Below are positions 53,216 to 62,400 of a stretch of DNA of 64,000 bases, in pieces. Each line of letters begins with the position of its first letter. Position 1 is the first letter of the stretch. The translations under genes were made by a program, and so were the position numbers. The notes beneath the pieces are model-generated. The model was not told the origin of the DNA. It made no database searches and saw only the letters and a list, made by a program, of their open reading frames with translations. The DNA comes from Planotetraspora kaengkrachanensis (GTDB lineage Bacteria; Actinomycetota; Actinomycetes; Streptosporangiales; Streptosporangiaceae), in contig NZ_BONV01000024.1 in NCBI RefSeq assembly GCF_016862895.1, positions 62,001 to 126,000 on the forward strand, in the 5' to 3' direction.

Positions 53216-54675
53216 GCGGAGGTGGGGGGGAAGCGGAGGGCGAGGGCGGGGCACATCTCGACGGCTCTGCGGGCCTCGGCGCGCAGCCATGGGGGGACGC
53301 CGCCCTCCTCGACGGCGGGGAAGCCGTGCTGGTCGAGCTTGACCAGCCCGGGCGCGACGTGAGCACAGAGCCCGTGGGCCTGGCAGCGGGACCAGTCGAC
53401 CATCAACCGGGCCTCGCGCGTCTCGGCGGCCGGGAGGGGCAACATCTCGAGCACCGGCCGTCCGCAGGTCCCGTGGACGCGATGCTCCTCCACGTCGTCG
53501 GCGAACGCCTCGAGCGCGGACAGGACGAACCTGGCCGACCCGTCGGGGTGGGAACACGCCCCACGCCCTCGTACGGCCGACGCCGCCCGCCGTACGAGCT
53601 CGATGCCGTGCGTCGAGCCCCCCGACACCTCGGCGACGGCGCGGGCGAGGTCGGGCAGCCCGAGCCGGCAGGGCCCGCACTGTCCCGACGACTGCGCGGC
53701 CAGGTAGTTCGCGACGCGCAGGGTCTCCCCGAGGGGGCAGGTCTCGCCGCCGAGCGGCACCACGATGCCCGCGCCCAGGGACCCGCCGGCCTGCGAGATG
53801 CCGCGGCGGGACACGACCGCCCCGTACGCCTGGGCCGCCGACAGCCAGGCCCCGTGGTACCCGCCGATCAGCACGCCGTCGCCGACGGCCGCCTCGCAGA
53901 GGTCGAGCACGGAGGGCAGCGGCACCCCCGGCGTGACCTCGACGACGGCCGGGAAGACGGCGGAACCGCCGACGGTCAGGAGGGTGGTACCCGGCTCCTG
54001 CACGGTCCCCACCGAGCCGTACACCTCCGGGCCCAGCTCCCCGAGGATGGCGAGCTGGGCGAAGGTCTCGGTGTTGGACAGCAGCGTGGGCAGGCCGTCC
54101 ACGCCGCTGTCGGAGGAGCGGGCCTTGCGCCCGGGCGGAATGCCCGCCTGGCCGTTCACGGCCTTGACGAGGGCGCCGCCCTCGCCCGAGATGAACCGCT
54201 CCGGTATGGGGGCGACGCGGACGGCGTCCTGCGCGCCCCGCTCGGCGACGGCGGCCGTCATGGACGCCTCCGCCATTTCACCCGCGGCCACCGCGACCAC
54301 GACCTGCCGGGAGTTCAGCGCGCGTGCCGCCAGCAGGGCGCCCTCCAGGACGAGGTGGGGAGCCCGGGTGAGCAACATCTTGTCCTTCACACTGGCGGGC
54401 TCGCCCTCGGCGCCGTTGACCAGCACGACCGTCTCGGAGGCGCGGGCGCGGGCGGCGACCGCGCGCAGCTTGCGCGCGAACGGGAAGGCCGCGCCGCCCC
54501 GTCCCCGCAGGTCGACGTCTTCCGCCATCGAGATGAGCGTGTCGACGGACTCGGTGCCGAGTTCGCCGTGGATGGAGCGATGGGTGTCGAGATCGAGCCT
54601 GCGGTGCTGGTCGAGCCCGGCCGTGAGCCGTGCCGGGCCGAGTCGTCTGATCTGGGACACGCGATAGGGAATCAC
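53212..54675 (-). CDS. NuoF-like flavoprotein fused to a C-terminal ferredoxin domain
   Basis: This protein of about 487 residues has the NuoF-type FMN/NADH fold with DLRGRGGAAFPFARKL (from residue 56) and NGAEGEPASVKDK, an SLBB-like region (GTTLLTVGGSAVFPAVVEV), a Fe-S helical domain with SGQCGPCRLGLPDLARAV, and a C-terminal ferredoxin-like part with WSRCQAHGLC and MCPALAL. NuoE and other complex I subunits are absent. The upstream gene is a cytochrome-b-like membrane protein overlapping by 4 bp, so the pair probably moves electrons between NAD(P)H or ferredoxin and membrane haem. GGAGG precedes the GTG at 54675. The stop TGA lies in the last unit of array 3. Confidence 0.82.
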   Translation of the reverse strand: MIPYRVSQIRRLGPARLTAGLDQHRRLDLDTHRSIHGELGTESVDTLISMAEDVDLRGRGGAAFPFARKLRAVAARARASETVVLVNGAEGEPASVKDKMLLTRAPHLVLEGALLAARALNSRQVVVAVAAGEMAEASMTAAVAERGAQDAVRVAPIPERFISGEGGALVKAVNGQAGIPPGRKARSSDSGVDGLPTLLSNTETFAQLAILGELGPEVYGSVGTVQEPGTTLLTVGGSAVFPAVVEVTPGVPLPSVLDLCEAAVGDGVLIGGYHGAWLSAAQAYGAVVSRRGISQAGGSLGAGIVVPLGGETCPLGETLRVANYLAAQSSGQCGPCRLGLPDLARAVAEVSGGSTHGIELVRRAASAVRGRGACSHPDGSARFVLSALEAFADDVEEHRVHGTCGRPVLEMLPLPAAETREARLMVDWSRCQAHGLCAHVAPGLVKLDQHGFPAVEEGGVPPWLRAEARRAVEMCPALALRFPPTSA

Positions 54676-55658
54676 ACGATCCTCCGGAGTTTGGTGTCCT
54701 GCGACCTGCGCGCCGCCCGTCCGATCGGCGTCGCGTCCGTGCCGGTGCGGCCGAGCAGGGGGACCGGCTCCGGCATCGTCCGGGGAGTGCTCTCCGGCTT
54801 CGACTCGGGTACGGCACGCGGCATCGGCTGTGTCTGCGTCATGTCGACGGCGTCGGCCATGGCCGTCTCGAGGGCGGGCCGGAAGGAGGCCATGACCCGG
54901 ATCAGCAGGGCCGAGCCGACGGCCACGAGACAGATCACGTAGCTCCAGCTCACCCATGCGGCCGGGCTCCGGCCGGCCATGAGGCCGTGGAGGATGGACA
55001 GCGGCCACGCCAGGTAGGCGAGGTCGTGCAGGACCCGCCATGTCCAGGGCCGTTCGGCCTGGGCGAAGCGGCCGCGCATCACGCCCGTCGCCACGATGAC
55101 GATCATGAGGTCGGACGCCAGGGCGCCCATCCCGACGTACAGCGAGGTGCTCGGCAGGACCGAGCCGTACGCGGGGACGAGCCCGGCGGCGATCTTCATG
55201 CCGATGTGGGTGACCAGGAAGCCGACGCCGATCAGGGCGGCGGCCCGGTGCACGAGCTGGGCGCGGACGCGGTGGGGGATCGGCAGCACCACGCGGTCGC
55301 TGGCGGCGAGCCCGAGGGCGACGGTCGTGGTGAGGGCGACCAGGGAGATGACGCCCGCGTAATAGGTGAGGAAGGCCTGGGCCGCGTCCAGCAGCGGCGT
55401 GCCGATCCCGTTGTAGGCGGCGAAGAGCGCACCGGTCATGACCACGGTGACCGCGGCGCCCAGGCCGATGCGCACGCCCGGGTTGTTGAGATCCAGACCC
55501 TCGTCTGGCCGGGTGTGCCGTGGAGCCCGTCGGTGGGGCAAGGAGTCCTCCGTCGGATGAACTGTGATCGGTGTTCCGGCGATCTCGGCGTGGGCGACGA
55601 GATCGCCGCGGGGGGTGCGGGGCTCAGGACGCGGAAGGGTGCCGCTCCCCGTCCTCAC
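54672..55658 (-). CDS. Cytochrome-b/ferric-reductase-like membrane protein
   Basis: This protein of up to 328 residues has a hydrophilic N-terminus of about 60 residues and about six membrane segments between residues 60 and 240. Candidate haem ligands are histidines in HRAAALIGVGFLVTHIGMK and in HDLAYLAWPLSILHGLMAG, spaced as in ferric-reductase-like transmembrane proteins. The last 80 residues are a Pro/Glu/Thr-rich tail. It overlaps the NuoF-ferredoxin gene by 4 bp, implying a two-component electron-transfer system. The GTG at 55658 has a weak ribosome-binding site, so the start is uncertain. Confidence 0.75.
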   Translation of the reverse strand: MRTGSGTLPRPEPRTPRGDLVAHAEIAGTPITVHPTEDSLPHRRAPRHTRPDEGLDLNNPGVRIGLGAAVTVVMTGALFAAYNGIGTPLLDAAQAFLTYYAGVISLVALTTTVALGLAASDRVVLPIPHRVRAQLVHRAAALIGVGFLVTHIGMKIAAGLVPAYGSVLPSTSLYVGMGALASDLMIVIVATGVMRGRFAQAERPWTWRVLHDLAYLAWPLSILHGLMAGRSPAAWVSWSYVICLVAVGSALLIRVMASFRPALETAMADAVDMTQTQPMPRAVPESKPESTPRTMPEPVPLLGRTGTDATPIGRAARRSQDTKLRRIV

Positions 55659-55722
55659 GCGGGGTGGACCGCGAGGGATCGGACGGGGAACGGCACGTCC
55701 TGAGGTTCCCGGGGCGGCGCGA

Positions 55723-56994
55723 TCAGCAGCGGCGCCCGCGGTTGATGCAGTTGACGACCGTGTTCATCAGGCGCGTCGGCATCACGTTCTCGAAGTCGGC
55801 GTGGTCGGTGATCGGGTTGTGCAGTTGCTCGGGGAAGGCGTCGACGGCGAACGACGCGCCGCGCGGCACCGAGTAGCCGAGTGTCATGCGCAACTGCGGA
55901 ATCGCCCTGGTGCCTGAGGGACACCGGCCGTTCGCGGCGGGGAAGACGACGTGCGTCCGGTGGTTGGCGCTGTCGATGTTCGCGCCGTCCCAGCAGCTCG
56001 GGAAGTCCAGGATCCGCATCACCATGCTGCCTCTGGGGCAGAGGGGGTACTTGGTGGTGGTGCGGTTGGTGAATCCCGAGCAGGTCCACTGGGCGCGGGC
56101 GTTCGCGGGCCCGTTGGTGGCCGACTTGGCGTCACCGGTGATCAACCGGAGGAACCGCGGCATGGCCACGACCCGGCTGAACCGGTTCCCGCGGAACTGC
56201 AGCGTCACGGCCCTCGGCAGCAGGATCGTCCCGATGTTGCCCTCCGCGCCGGGCCCCGGGTTCGCCGTGGCGGGAGCCGGCGCCGATGCGGTGGGTGCGG
56301 GGGCGGCGTCCCCGGGAGCGGGGGCAGCGTCCCCAGAAGCGGGGGCGGCGGGATCCGCCTCGGCGCCGGGAGGCGTCGCCGCGTCATCCGGGGCGCCGGA
56401 GGGAGCCTCGGTCGCCGCGGGGTCGGCCGAAGCCCCGGTGTCCGCGGTGGCCGCGGGGTCCGCCGGAGTCTCGGTGGCGGGAGGCGCGTCGGCGCTGGCT
56501 TCAGCGGCCTCTGCGGCCTCTGCGGCCTCTGCGGCTTCGGCCTCCGCGCGGCTCTTGATGGCCGTCTCCCCGGTCCTGCTCCTCAGCACCGGCCAGAAGT
56601 AGGTGGACTTGTCGCCCAGGCGGCAGGTGGTGCCTCCCGCGGCGAGGCTCTCGTCCGTGGAGAACCCGTTGGTGGTCAGGTTGCCGACGTAGTCGTGGAT
56701 GTGGTGCGCGCCGTTCGACACGCCGGGCGCGACGATGTGGTTGTCCGAGTTGTGGTGGGCGTTCTCGTTGCGGCCGCAGCGGGAGACGAACGACCCGCGG
56801 CCGGCGACGACGCCGGTGTTCCCGCGGGGGACCTTCCGGATGTCGACGAAGTCCTCCAGGAAGGGGCCGACGTCCTCGCACTCGTGTCCCTGCGCGGTTG
56901 GGTCGCAGTGGGCGGAGGCGGCGGGCACGTCGAGTCCCACGAGCGTGCTGCTCAGCAGGAGGGCGGCGCCGGCAAGCATCAGCCGTTTTCGCAT
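55723..56994 (-). CDS. Secreted DUF1996 protein with a long low-complexity insertion
   Basis: This 423-residue protein has a signal peptide (MRKRLMLAGAALLLSSTLVG, then PAASAHC). The DUF1996 domain is visible in two parts: RCGRNENAHHNSDNHIVAPG with GAHHIHDYVGN before the insertion, and CWDGANIDSANHRTHVVFP with GRCPSGTRAIPQLRMTLGY after it. Between them lie about 120 residues of Ala/Glu then Ala/Pro/Thr/Asp-rich sequence (EAAEAAEAAEAAEA), which separates the domain halves. DUF1996 occurs in secreted proteins of fungi and actinobacteria, without known activity. The ATG at 56994 follows AGGAG. A DUF4142 gene is 22 bp upstream. Confidence 0.85.
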   Translation of the reverse strand: MRKRLMLAGAALLLSSTLVGLDVPAASAHCDPTAQGHECEDVGPFLEDFVDIRKVPRGNTGVVAGRGSFVSRCGRNENAHHNSDNHIVAPGVSNGAHHIHDYVGNLTTNGFSTDESLAAGGTTCRLGDKSTYFWPVLRSRTGETAIKSRAEAEAAEAAEAAEAAEASADAPPATETPADPAATADTGASADPAATEAPSGAPDDAATPPGAEADPAAPASGDAAPAPGDAAPAPTASAPAPATANPGPGAEGNIGTILLPRAVTLQFRGNRFSRVVAMPRFLRLITGDAKSATNGPANARAQWTCSGFTNRTTTKYPLCPRGSMVMRILDFPSCWDGANIDSANHRTHVVFPAANGRCPSGTRAIPQLRMTLGYSVPRGASFAVDAFPEQLHNPITDHADFENVMPTRLMNTVVNCINRGRRC

Positions 56995-57016
56995 CTTTGA
57001 TAACTCCTGAACCTGA

Positions 57017-57604
57017 CTAGACCGTAGGAGCGGGGATCGTGGAGTAATCCACGAGGCCTGTGCCTTCAAGTAGGGACATGTGCTTCATGACGACGGTGTT
57101 CGCCGTCGTGGCGAACTCGCGGATCAGGTCGTTGCGGGTGCCCGCGCGTACGGCGGCGACGACCGCGAAGACTTTGCCGTGGGCGTTTCTCAGCCTGTCG
57201 ACGAAGATCTGGTCGAACTGGGGTCCCCTGGCTCCCGACATCTCGTCGAGCCATCCCTTCTGATCGGGGTTGGGCTCGTCGGGCAGCAGGACGCCGAGCT
57301 TGTCGGCCAGGGCGCGCGTCTCGGCGTCGAGCTTGGTGTGGTCGGTCACCAGGTGCATGCCGACGTCCTTGACCTTGTCGTTGTTCGAGCGATCCTGGGC
57401 CCATCGGCCGGCGGGGATCTCCCAGAGTCCTGCCCACCGGACCCGCACGAGCAGGTCGCGGTCGGCCGGGCTGAGGGGGCCCCACTGCGTCTGGGTCCAT
57501 CCCGCCTGGGCCGCCTCACCTCGAGGGACGACCACGACCACGGCTATGGCCGCGGCGAAGAGGAAGACGCCGAACACCAGGAGTTCCCCAAACCGGAACC
57601 GCAT
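57017..57604 (-). CDS. DUF4142 family exported protein
   Basis: This 195-residue protein has an N-terminal membrane or signal segment (LLVFGVFLFAAAIAVVVVV) and a helical DUF4142 domain (LSPADRDLLVRVRWAGLWEI, HLVTDHTKLDAETRALADKL, VVMKHMSLLE), a ferritin-like fold of unknown function found in exported proteins. It precedes the DUF1996 gene by 22 bp and probably shares its transcript. It is divergent from the ECF sigma gene with 123 bp between them, so both could be controlled by that sigma factor, which is inference. Confidence 0.8.
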   Translation of the reverse strand: MRFRFGELLVFGVFLFAAAIAVVVVVPRGEAAQAGWTQTQWGPLSPADRDLLVRVRWAGLWEIPAGRWAQDRSNNDKVKDVGMHLVTDHTKLDAETRALADKLGVLLPDEPNPDQKGWLDEMSGARGPQFDQIFVDRLRNAHGKVFAVVAAVRAGTRNDLIREFATTANTVVMKHMSLLEGTGLVDYSTIPAPTV

Positions 57605-57667
57605 CGTGCCTCCTTTCGTGACCTTCGGTCGGAGGTACGCGGAGGTGTGGCTGGCGGTTCAGGAAAT

Positions 57668-57681
57668 AGTCAGAAATGACT
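57668..57681. promoter_or_regulatory. Small inverted repeat in the ECF/DUF4142 divergent promoter
   Basis: AGTCA and TGACT form perfect arms around GAAA, directly after GGAAATA, which resembles the AAC/AAT-type -35 elements of ECF sigma factors. An autoregulated ECF promoter here is possible but not established. Confidence 0.35.
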
Positions 57682-57727
57682 GGAGTTGGCAGAGTCCAGT
57701 ACAGGCGAGGAAAACTGATGCAAACAT

Positions 57728-58294
57728 GTGCCCGTGCGTCGACAACTCGACAGCCGGTTCGTGCGTCAGGACTCCTACGACGAACCTGATCGGGACGATC
57801 ATCTGATCAGGGAGCTGTATCAGGAGTTCGGCGGTCCGCTACTGCGTCAGGTGCGGAAGACGACCGGCAACGACCTGCAATGGGCCGAGGACGTGGTCCA
57901 GGAGACGCTTGTTCGCGCCTGGCGTAATTCCGCGAAGCTGACCTGGGAACCCGGCCTCCTGTGGGCCTGGCTCTTGACCGTGGCCCGCCGCATCGTGATC
58001 GACGGGCGCCGGCGGCGGGGCGTTCGCCCCAGAGAGGTGGAGGCCCCCGAAGAGGACACCATCGCCGTGCCGGACGGCTCCGACCGCACGCTGGCGGCGA
58101 TCGTGGTCGCCGACGCATTACGCGGACTGTCCGCTCAGCACAGGGAAGTTATCGAAGAGACATACTTACGGGACCGTACGGTAAGCGAAGCGGCCGAGAT
58201 TCTGGGCATTCCGCCGGGTACGGTGAAATCAAGGCTCTTCTATGCCCTGCGCGCTCTGCGCTCGGCACTGAAGGAAAGGGGGGTGGCCAGCTGA
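57728..58294 (+). CDS. ECF-family RNA polymerase sigma factor
   Basis: This 188-residue sigma factor has region 2 (LYQEFGGPLLRQVRKTTGND, AEDVVQETLVRAWRN, WLLTVARRIVIDGRRRR) and region 4 (LRGLSAQHREVIEETYLRDRT, EAAEILGIPPGTVKSRLFYAL) joined by a short linker, with no region 1 or 3. A tiny zinc anti-sigma gene overlaps its stop (TGATG), the standard ECF/anti-sigma pairing. The divergent DUF4142-DUF1996 genes are natural regulon candidates. Confidence 0.9.
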   Translation: MPVRRQLDSRFVRQDSYDEPDRDDHLIRELYQEFGGPLLRQVRKTTGNDLQWAEDVVQETLVRAWRNSAKLTWEPGLLWAWLLTVARRIVIDGRRRRGVRPREVEAPEEDTIAVPDGSDRTLAAIVVADALRGLSAQHREVIEETYLRDRTVSEAAEILGIPPGTVKSRLFYALRALRSALKERGVAS

Positions 58295-58491
58295 TGTCCG
58301 CGTCGTCGGAACACTTCGATGTGGCCGCCTACGCCCTTGGAGTGCTCGATGACGACGACGTCGAGGCGTTCGAGCGCCATCTCGACGACTGTGCGCAGTG
58401 CCGGTCGGAATTGCTGGAGAGCCAGGACGTTCCCGGTATGCTCGACGCGATCAAGGCTGACTCCGTATCCCCCGAACGGACCCGCCCCTGA
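58294..58491 (+). CDS. Very short zinc-binding anti-sigma factor
   Basis: This 65-residue protein carries the anti-sigma zinc motif ERHLDDCAQCRSEL (His-x3-Cys-x2-Cys) after an alpha-helical N-terminus (DVAAYALGVLDDDDVEAFERH). Most such anti-sigma factors continue with a membrane segment and an external domain; this one stops about 20 residues after the motif. It should therefore be a soluble inhibitor of the sigma factor encoded just upstream, with which it overlaps by 1 bp. A recent truncation is possible, but downstream sequence shows no continuing frame. Confidence 0.78.
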   Translation: MSASSEHFDVAAYALGVLDDDDVEAFERHLDDCAQCRSELLESQDVPGMLDAIKADSVSPERTRP

Positions 58492-58508
58492 GTCGCCTGT
58501 ACGTTAAG

Positions 58509-58537
58509 TTGACGTATGGGGCATTTTCGGGTGATAT
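58509..58537 (+). promoter_or_regulatory. Sigma-70-type promoter for tryptophan 2,3-dioxygenase
   Basis: TTGACG (58509-58514), a 17-bp spacer and TGATAT (58532-58537) form a good vegetative-type promoter, ending 69 bp before the ATG of the dioxygenase gene. Confidence 0.6.
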
Positions 58538-58606
58538 CGGGTGCGGTGGGGCCACTCTTCCTGTCAATGGGGACCGGAAGACGGTGCGCCACCAAAGGAG
58601 TGGTGC

Positions 58607-59428
58607 ATGGCTGCGACGCCGGATCAACGAGCCCGGACCGCGGACGCGTCGCCTCCTCCGCGTAGTTTCGGCGAGGAAGGCGCTCGCCTTTCCTATGGCG
58701 ACTATCTCCGCTTGAAGGATCTCCTCGCCCAGCAGGCGCCCCAGTCGGGCGCCAGCGACGAATTGCTCTTCATCACCATCCACCAGGTCTACGAACTGTG
58801 GTTCAAGTTGCTCCTGCACGAGCTGGAGCGCATCAGGGACGCGATGGCGGGCGGCGAGCTCTGGCACGCCAGGCATCTGTTCCGCCGGGTTCACGCTGTC
58901 GAGCGGGTCCTCGTCGAGCAGGTCCAGGTGCTGGAGACCATGACCCCGCAGGACTTCCTGGAGTTCCGCTCGGTGCTCGCGCCGGCCAGCGGATTCCAGT
59001 CGGTCCAGTTCCGTGAGCTCGAGTTCCTCTCCGGGGCGAAGGACGAGGCGTACCTCTCCCGGCTCCGGGACGCCGACGACGCGGAACTCGCCAGGCTCAG
59101 GCGACGGCTGGCCGAACCCACGCTATGGGATGCTTACCTCACCGCACTCTCCCAGCGTGGCCTGGCCGTCTCCGACGAGGAGATCATGGACTCCCTGCTG
59201 GCCGTGGCCAGGGACCGCGGATCGTACGACGATCTGTGGGAGCTGGCCGAAGATCTGCTGACGCACGACGAGACCGCCGCCCATTGGCGGATGCGTCACG
59301 TTCAGATGGTCGAGCGCCAGATCGGCACCAAGTCGGGTACGGGCGGCTCGTCCGGAGCGCCGTACCTCCGCGGGCGCACACGAATGCAGTTCTTTCCCCT
59401 CCTGTGGGAATTAAGGGCCTGGCTGTAA
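58607..59428 (+). CDS. kynA: Tryptophan 2,3-dioxygenase
   Basis: This 273-residue haem enzyme opens the indole ring of tryptophan to N-formylkynurenine, the first step of the kynurenine pathway. Conserved segments are LSYGDYLRLKDLL, FITIHQVYELWFKLLLHELE (substrate and haem region), SGFQSVQFRELEFLSG, and HWRMRHVQMVERQIGTKSGTGGSSGAPYL, with the haem-ligand His expected in the last. AAGGAG lies 6 nt before the ATG at 58607. The rest of the pathway is not in this window. Confidence 0.93.
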   Translation: MAATPDQRARTADASPPPRSFGEEGARLSYGDYLRLKDLLAQQAPQSGASDELLFITIHQVYELWFKLLLHELERIRDAMAGGELWHARHLFRRVHAVERVLVEQVQVLETMTPQDFLEFRSVLAPASGFQSVQFRELEFLSGAKDEAYLSRLRDADDAELARLRRRLAEPTLWDAYLTALSQRGLAVSDEEIMDSLLAVARDRGSYDDLWELAEDLLTHDETAAHWRMRHVQMVERQIGTKSGTGGSSGAPYLRGRTRMQFFPLLWELRAWL

Positions 59429-59461
59429 ACCTCGAAAACTCACAAAGGGGTGAGTAGCGAC

Positions 59462-62400
59462 ATGCCGCTCGATATGGCGCAAAATTCGCAGGAAGCGCTG
59501 GACGAGCTTCTCCGTACCGCAGCCCAGAGGTGCGCCCACGCACCCGGTGCGCCGGGCGACGTGGAGGAGGTGCTCGCCTTCCTCCGGCGGTACTACCTCC
59601 ATGTCCCCGTCGAGGACCTGGCCGACCGCGATCCCGTGGACGTGTTCGGACCGGCGGTCTCCCACCGGCACCTGGCCGAGCACCGGCCACAGGGCCGGGC
59701 GGTGGTCCGGGTCTACACGCCGACGCTGGAGGAGAACGGCTGGGATCCCGGCCGCTCCGTGGTCCAGATCGTCACCGACGACATGCCCTTCCTCCTCGAC
59801 TCGGTGACGAGCGAGATCGACAGGCACGAGCTGGGCACGCACCTGATCGTCCACCCGCAGATGCAGGTGCGCCGCGACGTGACCGGCGCGCTGGCGGCCG
59901 GAGCCGGCCAGGAGGACGTCGCCGGCCGGGCGGAGGTCACCGGCCAGCCGCTCCGCGAGTCGTGGATGCACATCGAGATCGACCGCCAGTCGGACCCCGC
60001 CGTGCTCAAGCAGCTGGAAGGCGATCTGCAGCGGATCCTGCTCGACGTCCGCAGCGCCGTCGAGGACTTCGCCAAGATGCGGGCGCTGGCCGTGCATACG
60101 GCGGACGAGTTGGCGGCCGCGCCGCCTCCGCTCGACCCCGCCGGGGTCGAAGACAGCCAGGAGCTGCTCCGATGGCTGGCCGACGGGCACTTCACCTTCC
60201 TCGGCACCCGGGAGTACCGCCTGCTGGAGACCGAGGGGGGAGAGAGTCTGCGGGCCGTCCCCGGCACCGGGCTCGGCATCCTGCGGGCCGACAAGGCCGG
60301 ATCGGACAGCTTCGCCGCCATGCCGCCCGCGATGCGGGCGAAGGCGAGGGAGAAGCAGGTCCTGATCGTCACGAAGGCCAACAGCCGCGCGACGGTCTAC
60401 CGCCCGCAGTACCTCGACTACATCGGCGTCAAGTTCTTCTCCCCGGACGGCGAGGTGATCGGTGAGCGCCGGTTCCTCGGCCTGTTCACCCACATGGCGT
60501 ACAGCGAGTCGATCTCCAGGGTCCCCGTGCTGCGGCGCAAGCTCGGCGAGGTGCTCGACCGGGCGGGGCTTCCCCCGGACAGCCACGACGGCAAGGACCT
60601 CATCGAGATCCTCGAGACCTACCCCCGCGCCGAGCTCTTCCAGACCTCCGTCGACGAGTTGCTGCGCATCGCGCTCGGCGTCCTCAGGCTGCGCGAGCGC
60701 AAGCAGGTCAGGCTCTTCCTGCGCCGCGACGACTACGGCCGGTACATCTCCTGCCTGATCTTCCTGCCGCGCGACCGCTACACGACCAAGGTCCGCCTGG
60801 CCATGCAGCAGCTCCTGCTCAAGGCGCTCGGCGGCACGACGCTCGACTACAGCGCGATGATCGGCGAGTCGGCGCTGGCCCGGCTGCACGTGGTCATCCG
60901 CGGCGAGCGCGGCAAACCGCTCGGCGATCTCCCCAACGACCTCGAAGAGCTGGAGTCGCGTCTCGCGGCCGTCACCCGCTCCTGGGAGGACGACCTGGCC
61001 GTCGCCATCAACGAGCTGTGCATGGAGGAGGAGGCGCCCGCGCTGGTCCGCCGGTACAGCACGGCCTTCCCGGAGGGGTACAAGGCCGACTTCCCGCCGC
61101 GTACGGCCGTGGCCGACCTCAAGAGGCTGGAACAGCTCGCCGGGGACCCGTCCGAGATCGGCATGAACCTCTACGAGCCGTACGGCGCGGCGGAGGGCGA
61201 GCGGCGCTTCAAGCTGTACCGGATGGGCGCACCCATCTCGCTGTCCCACGTGCTGCCGCTGCTCCAGCGGATGGGCGTCGAGGTGGTCGACGAACGCCCG
61301 TACGAGGTGGACAGGGACCACGACCCGGACACCCAGGACGCCTGGATCTACGACTTCGGCCTGCGGTACACACCGGCGGACGACGTGGACCGCGACGAGT
61401 TCAAGCAGCTGTTCCAGAACGCGTTCGGCGCGTTGTGGCGCGGCGACGTGGAGAACGACGGCTTCAACGCGCTCGTGCTGGCCGGCGGCCTGACCTGGGA
61501 ACAGGCCGAGATCCTGCGCGCGTACGCCAAGTACCTGCGCCAGGCGGGCACCACGTTCAGCCAGAGCTACATCGAACGCGTGCTGCTCGGCAACGTCCGG
61601 CTGGCGCGGCTGCTGGTCAGGCTCTTCGAGGCGCGTCTCGACCCCAGGCGGCCCGAGGACGGCAGGACCGAGATGTGCGAGGCGCTCACGGAGGAGATCC
61701 TCGCCTCGCTCGACGAGGTGGTCTCACTCGACGAGGACCGCATCCTCCGGGCCTACCTGGAAATGATCAACGCCACCTTGCGCACCAACGCCTTCCAGAC
61801 CGCCGGCGGCGAGGGCAGGGACGCCGGAGCGGGCGGCAGCCGGCTCGTCTCCGGCAGGCGCAAGCCGTACATCGCGCTGAAGTTCGACCCGCAGGCGATC
61901 AGCGTGCTGCCGCTGCCGCGGCCGAAGTACGAGATCTTCGTCTACTCGCCGAGGGTCGAGGGCGTGCACCTGCGGTTCGGCAAGGTCGCCCGCGGCGGCC
62001 TGCGCTGGTCCGACCGGATGGAGGATTTCCGCACGGAGGTCCTCGGCCTCGTCAAGGCCCAGACCGTGAAGAACACCGTCATCGTGCCCACGGGCTCCAA
62101 GGGCGGGTTCGTCGTGAAGCGCCCGCCGGCGGGCGGCCGCGACGAGCAGCTGGCCGAGGGCATCGCGTGCTACCGCCAGTTCATCTCCGGCCTGCTCGAC
62201 CTGACGGACAACCTCGTCGCCGGCGAGGTCGTCCCCCCGCCCGACGTCGTACGGCACGACGGCGACGACACCTACCTGGTGGTGGCCGCGGACAAGGGCA
62301 CCGCGACGTTCTCCGACATCGCCAACGAGGTGTCCAAGGAGTACGCCTTCTGGCTCGGGGACGCGTTCGCCTCCGGCGGTTCGGTCGGCTACGACCACAA

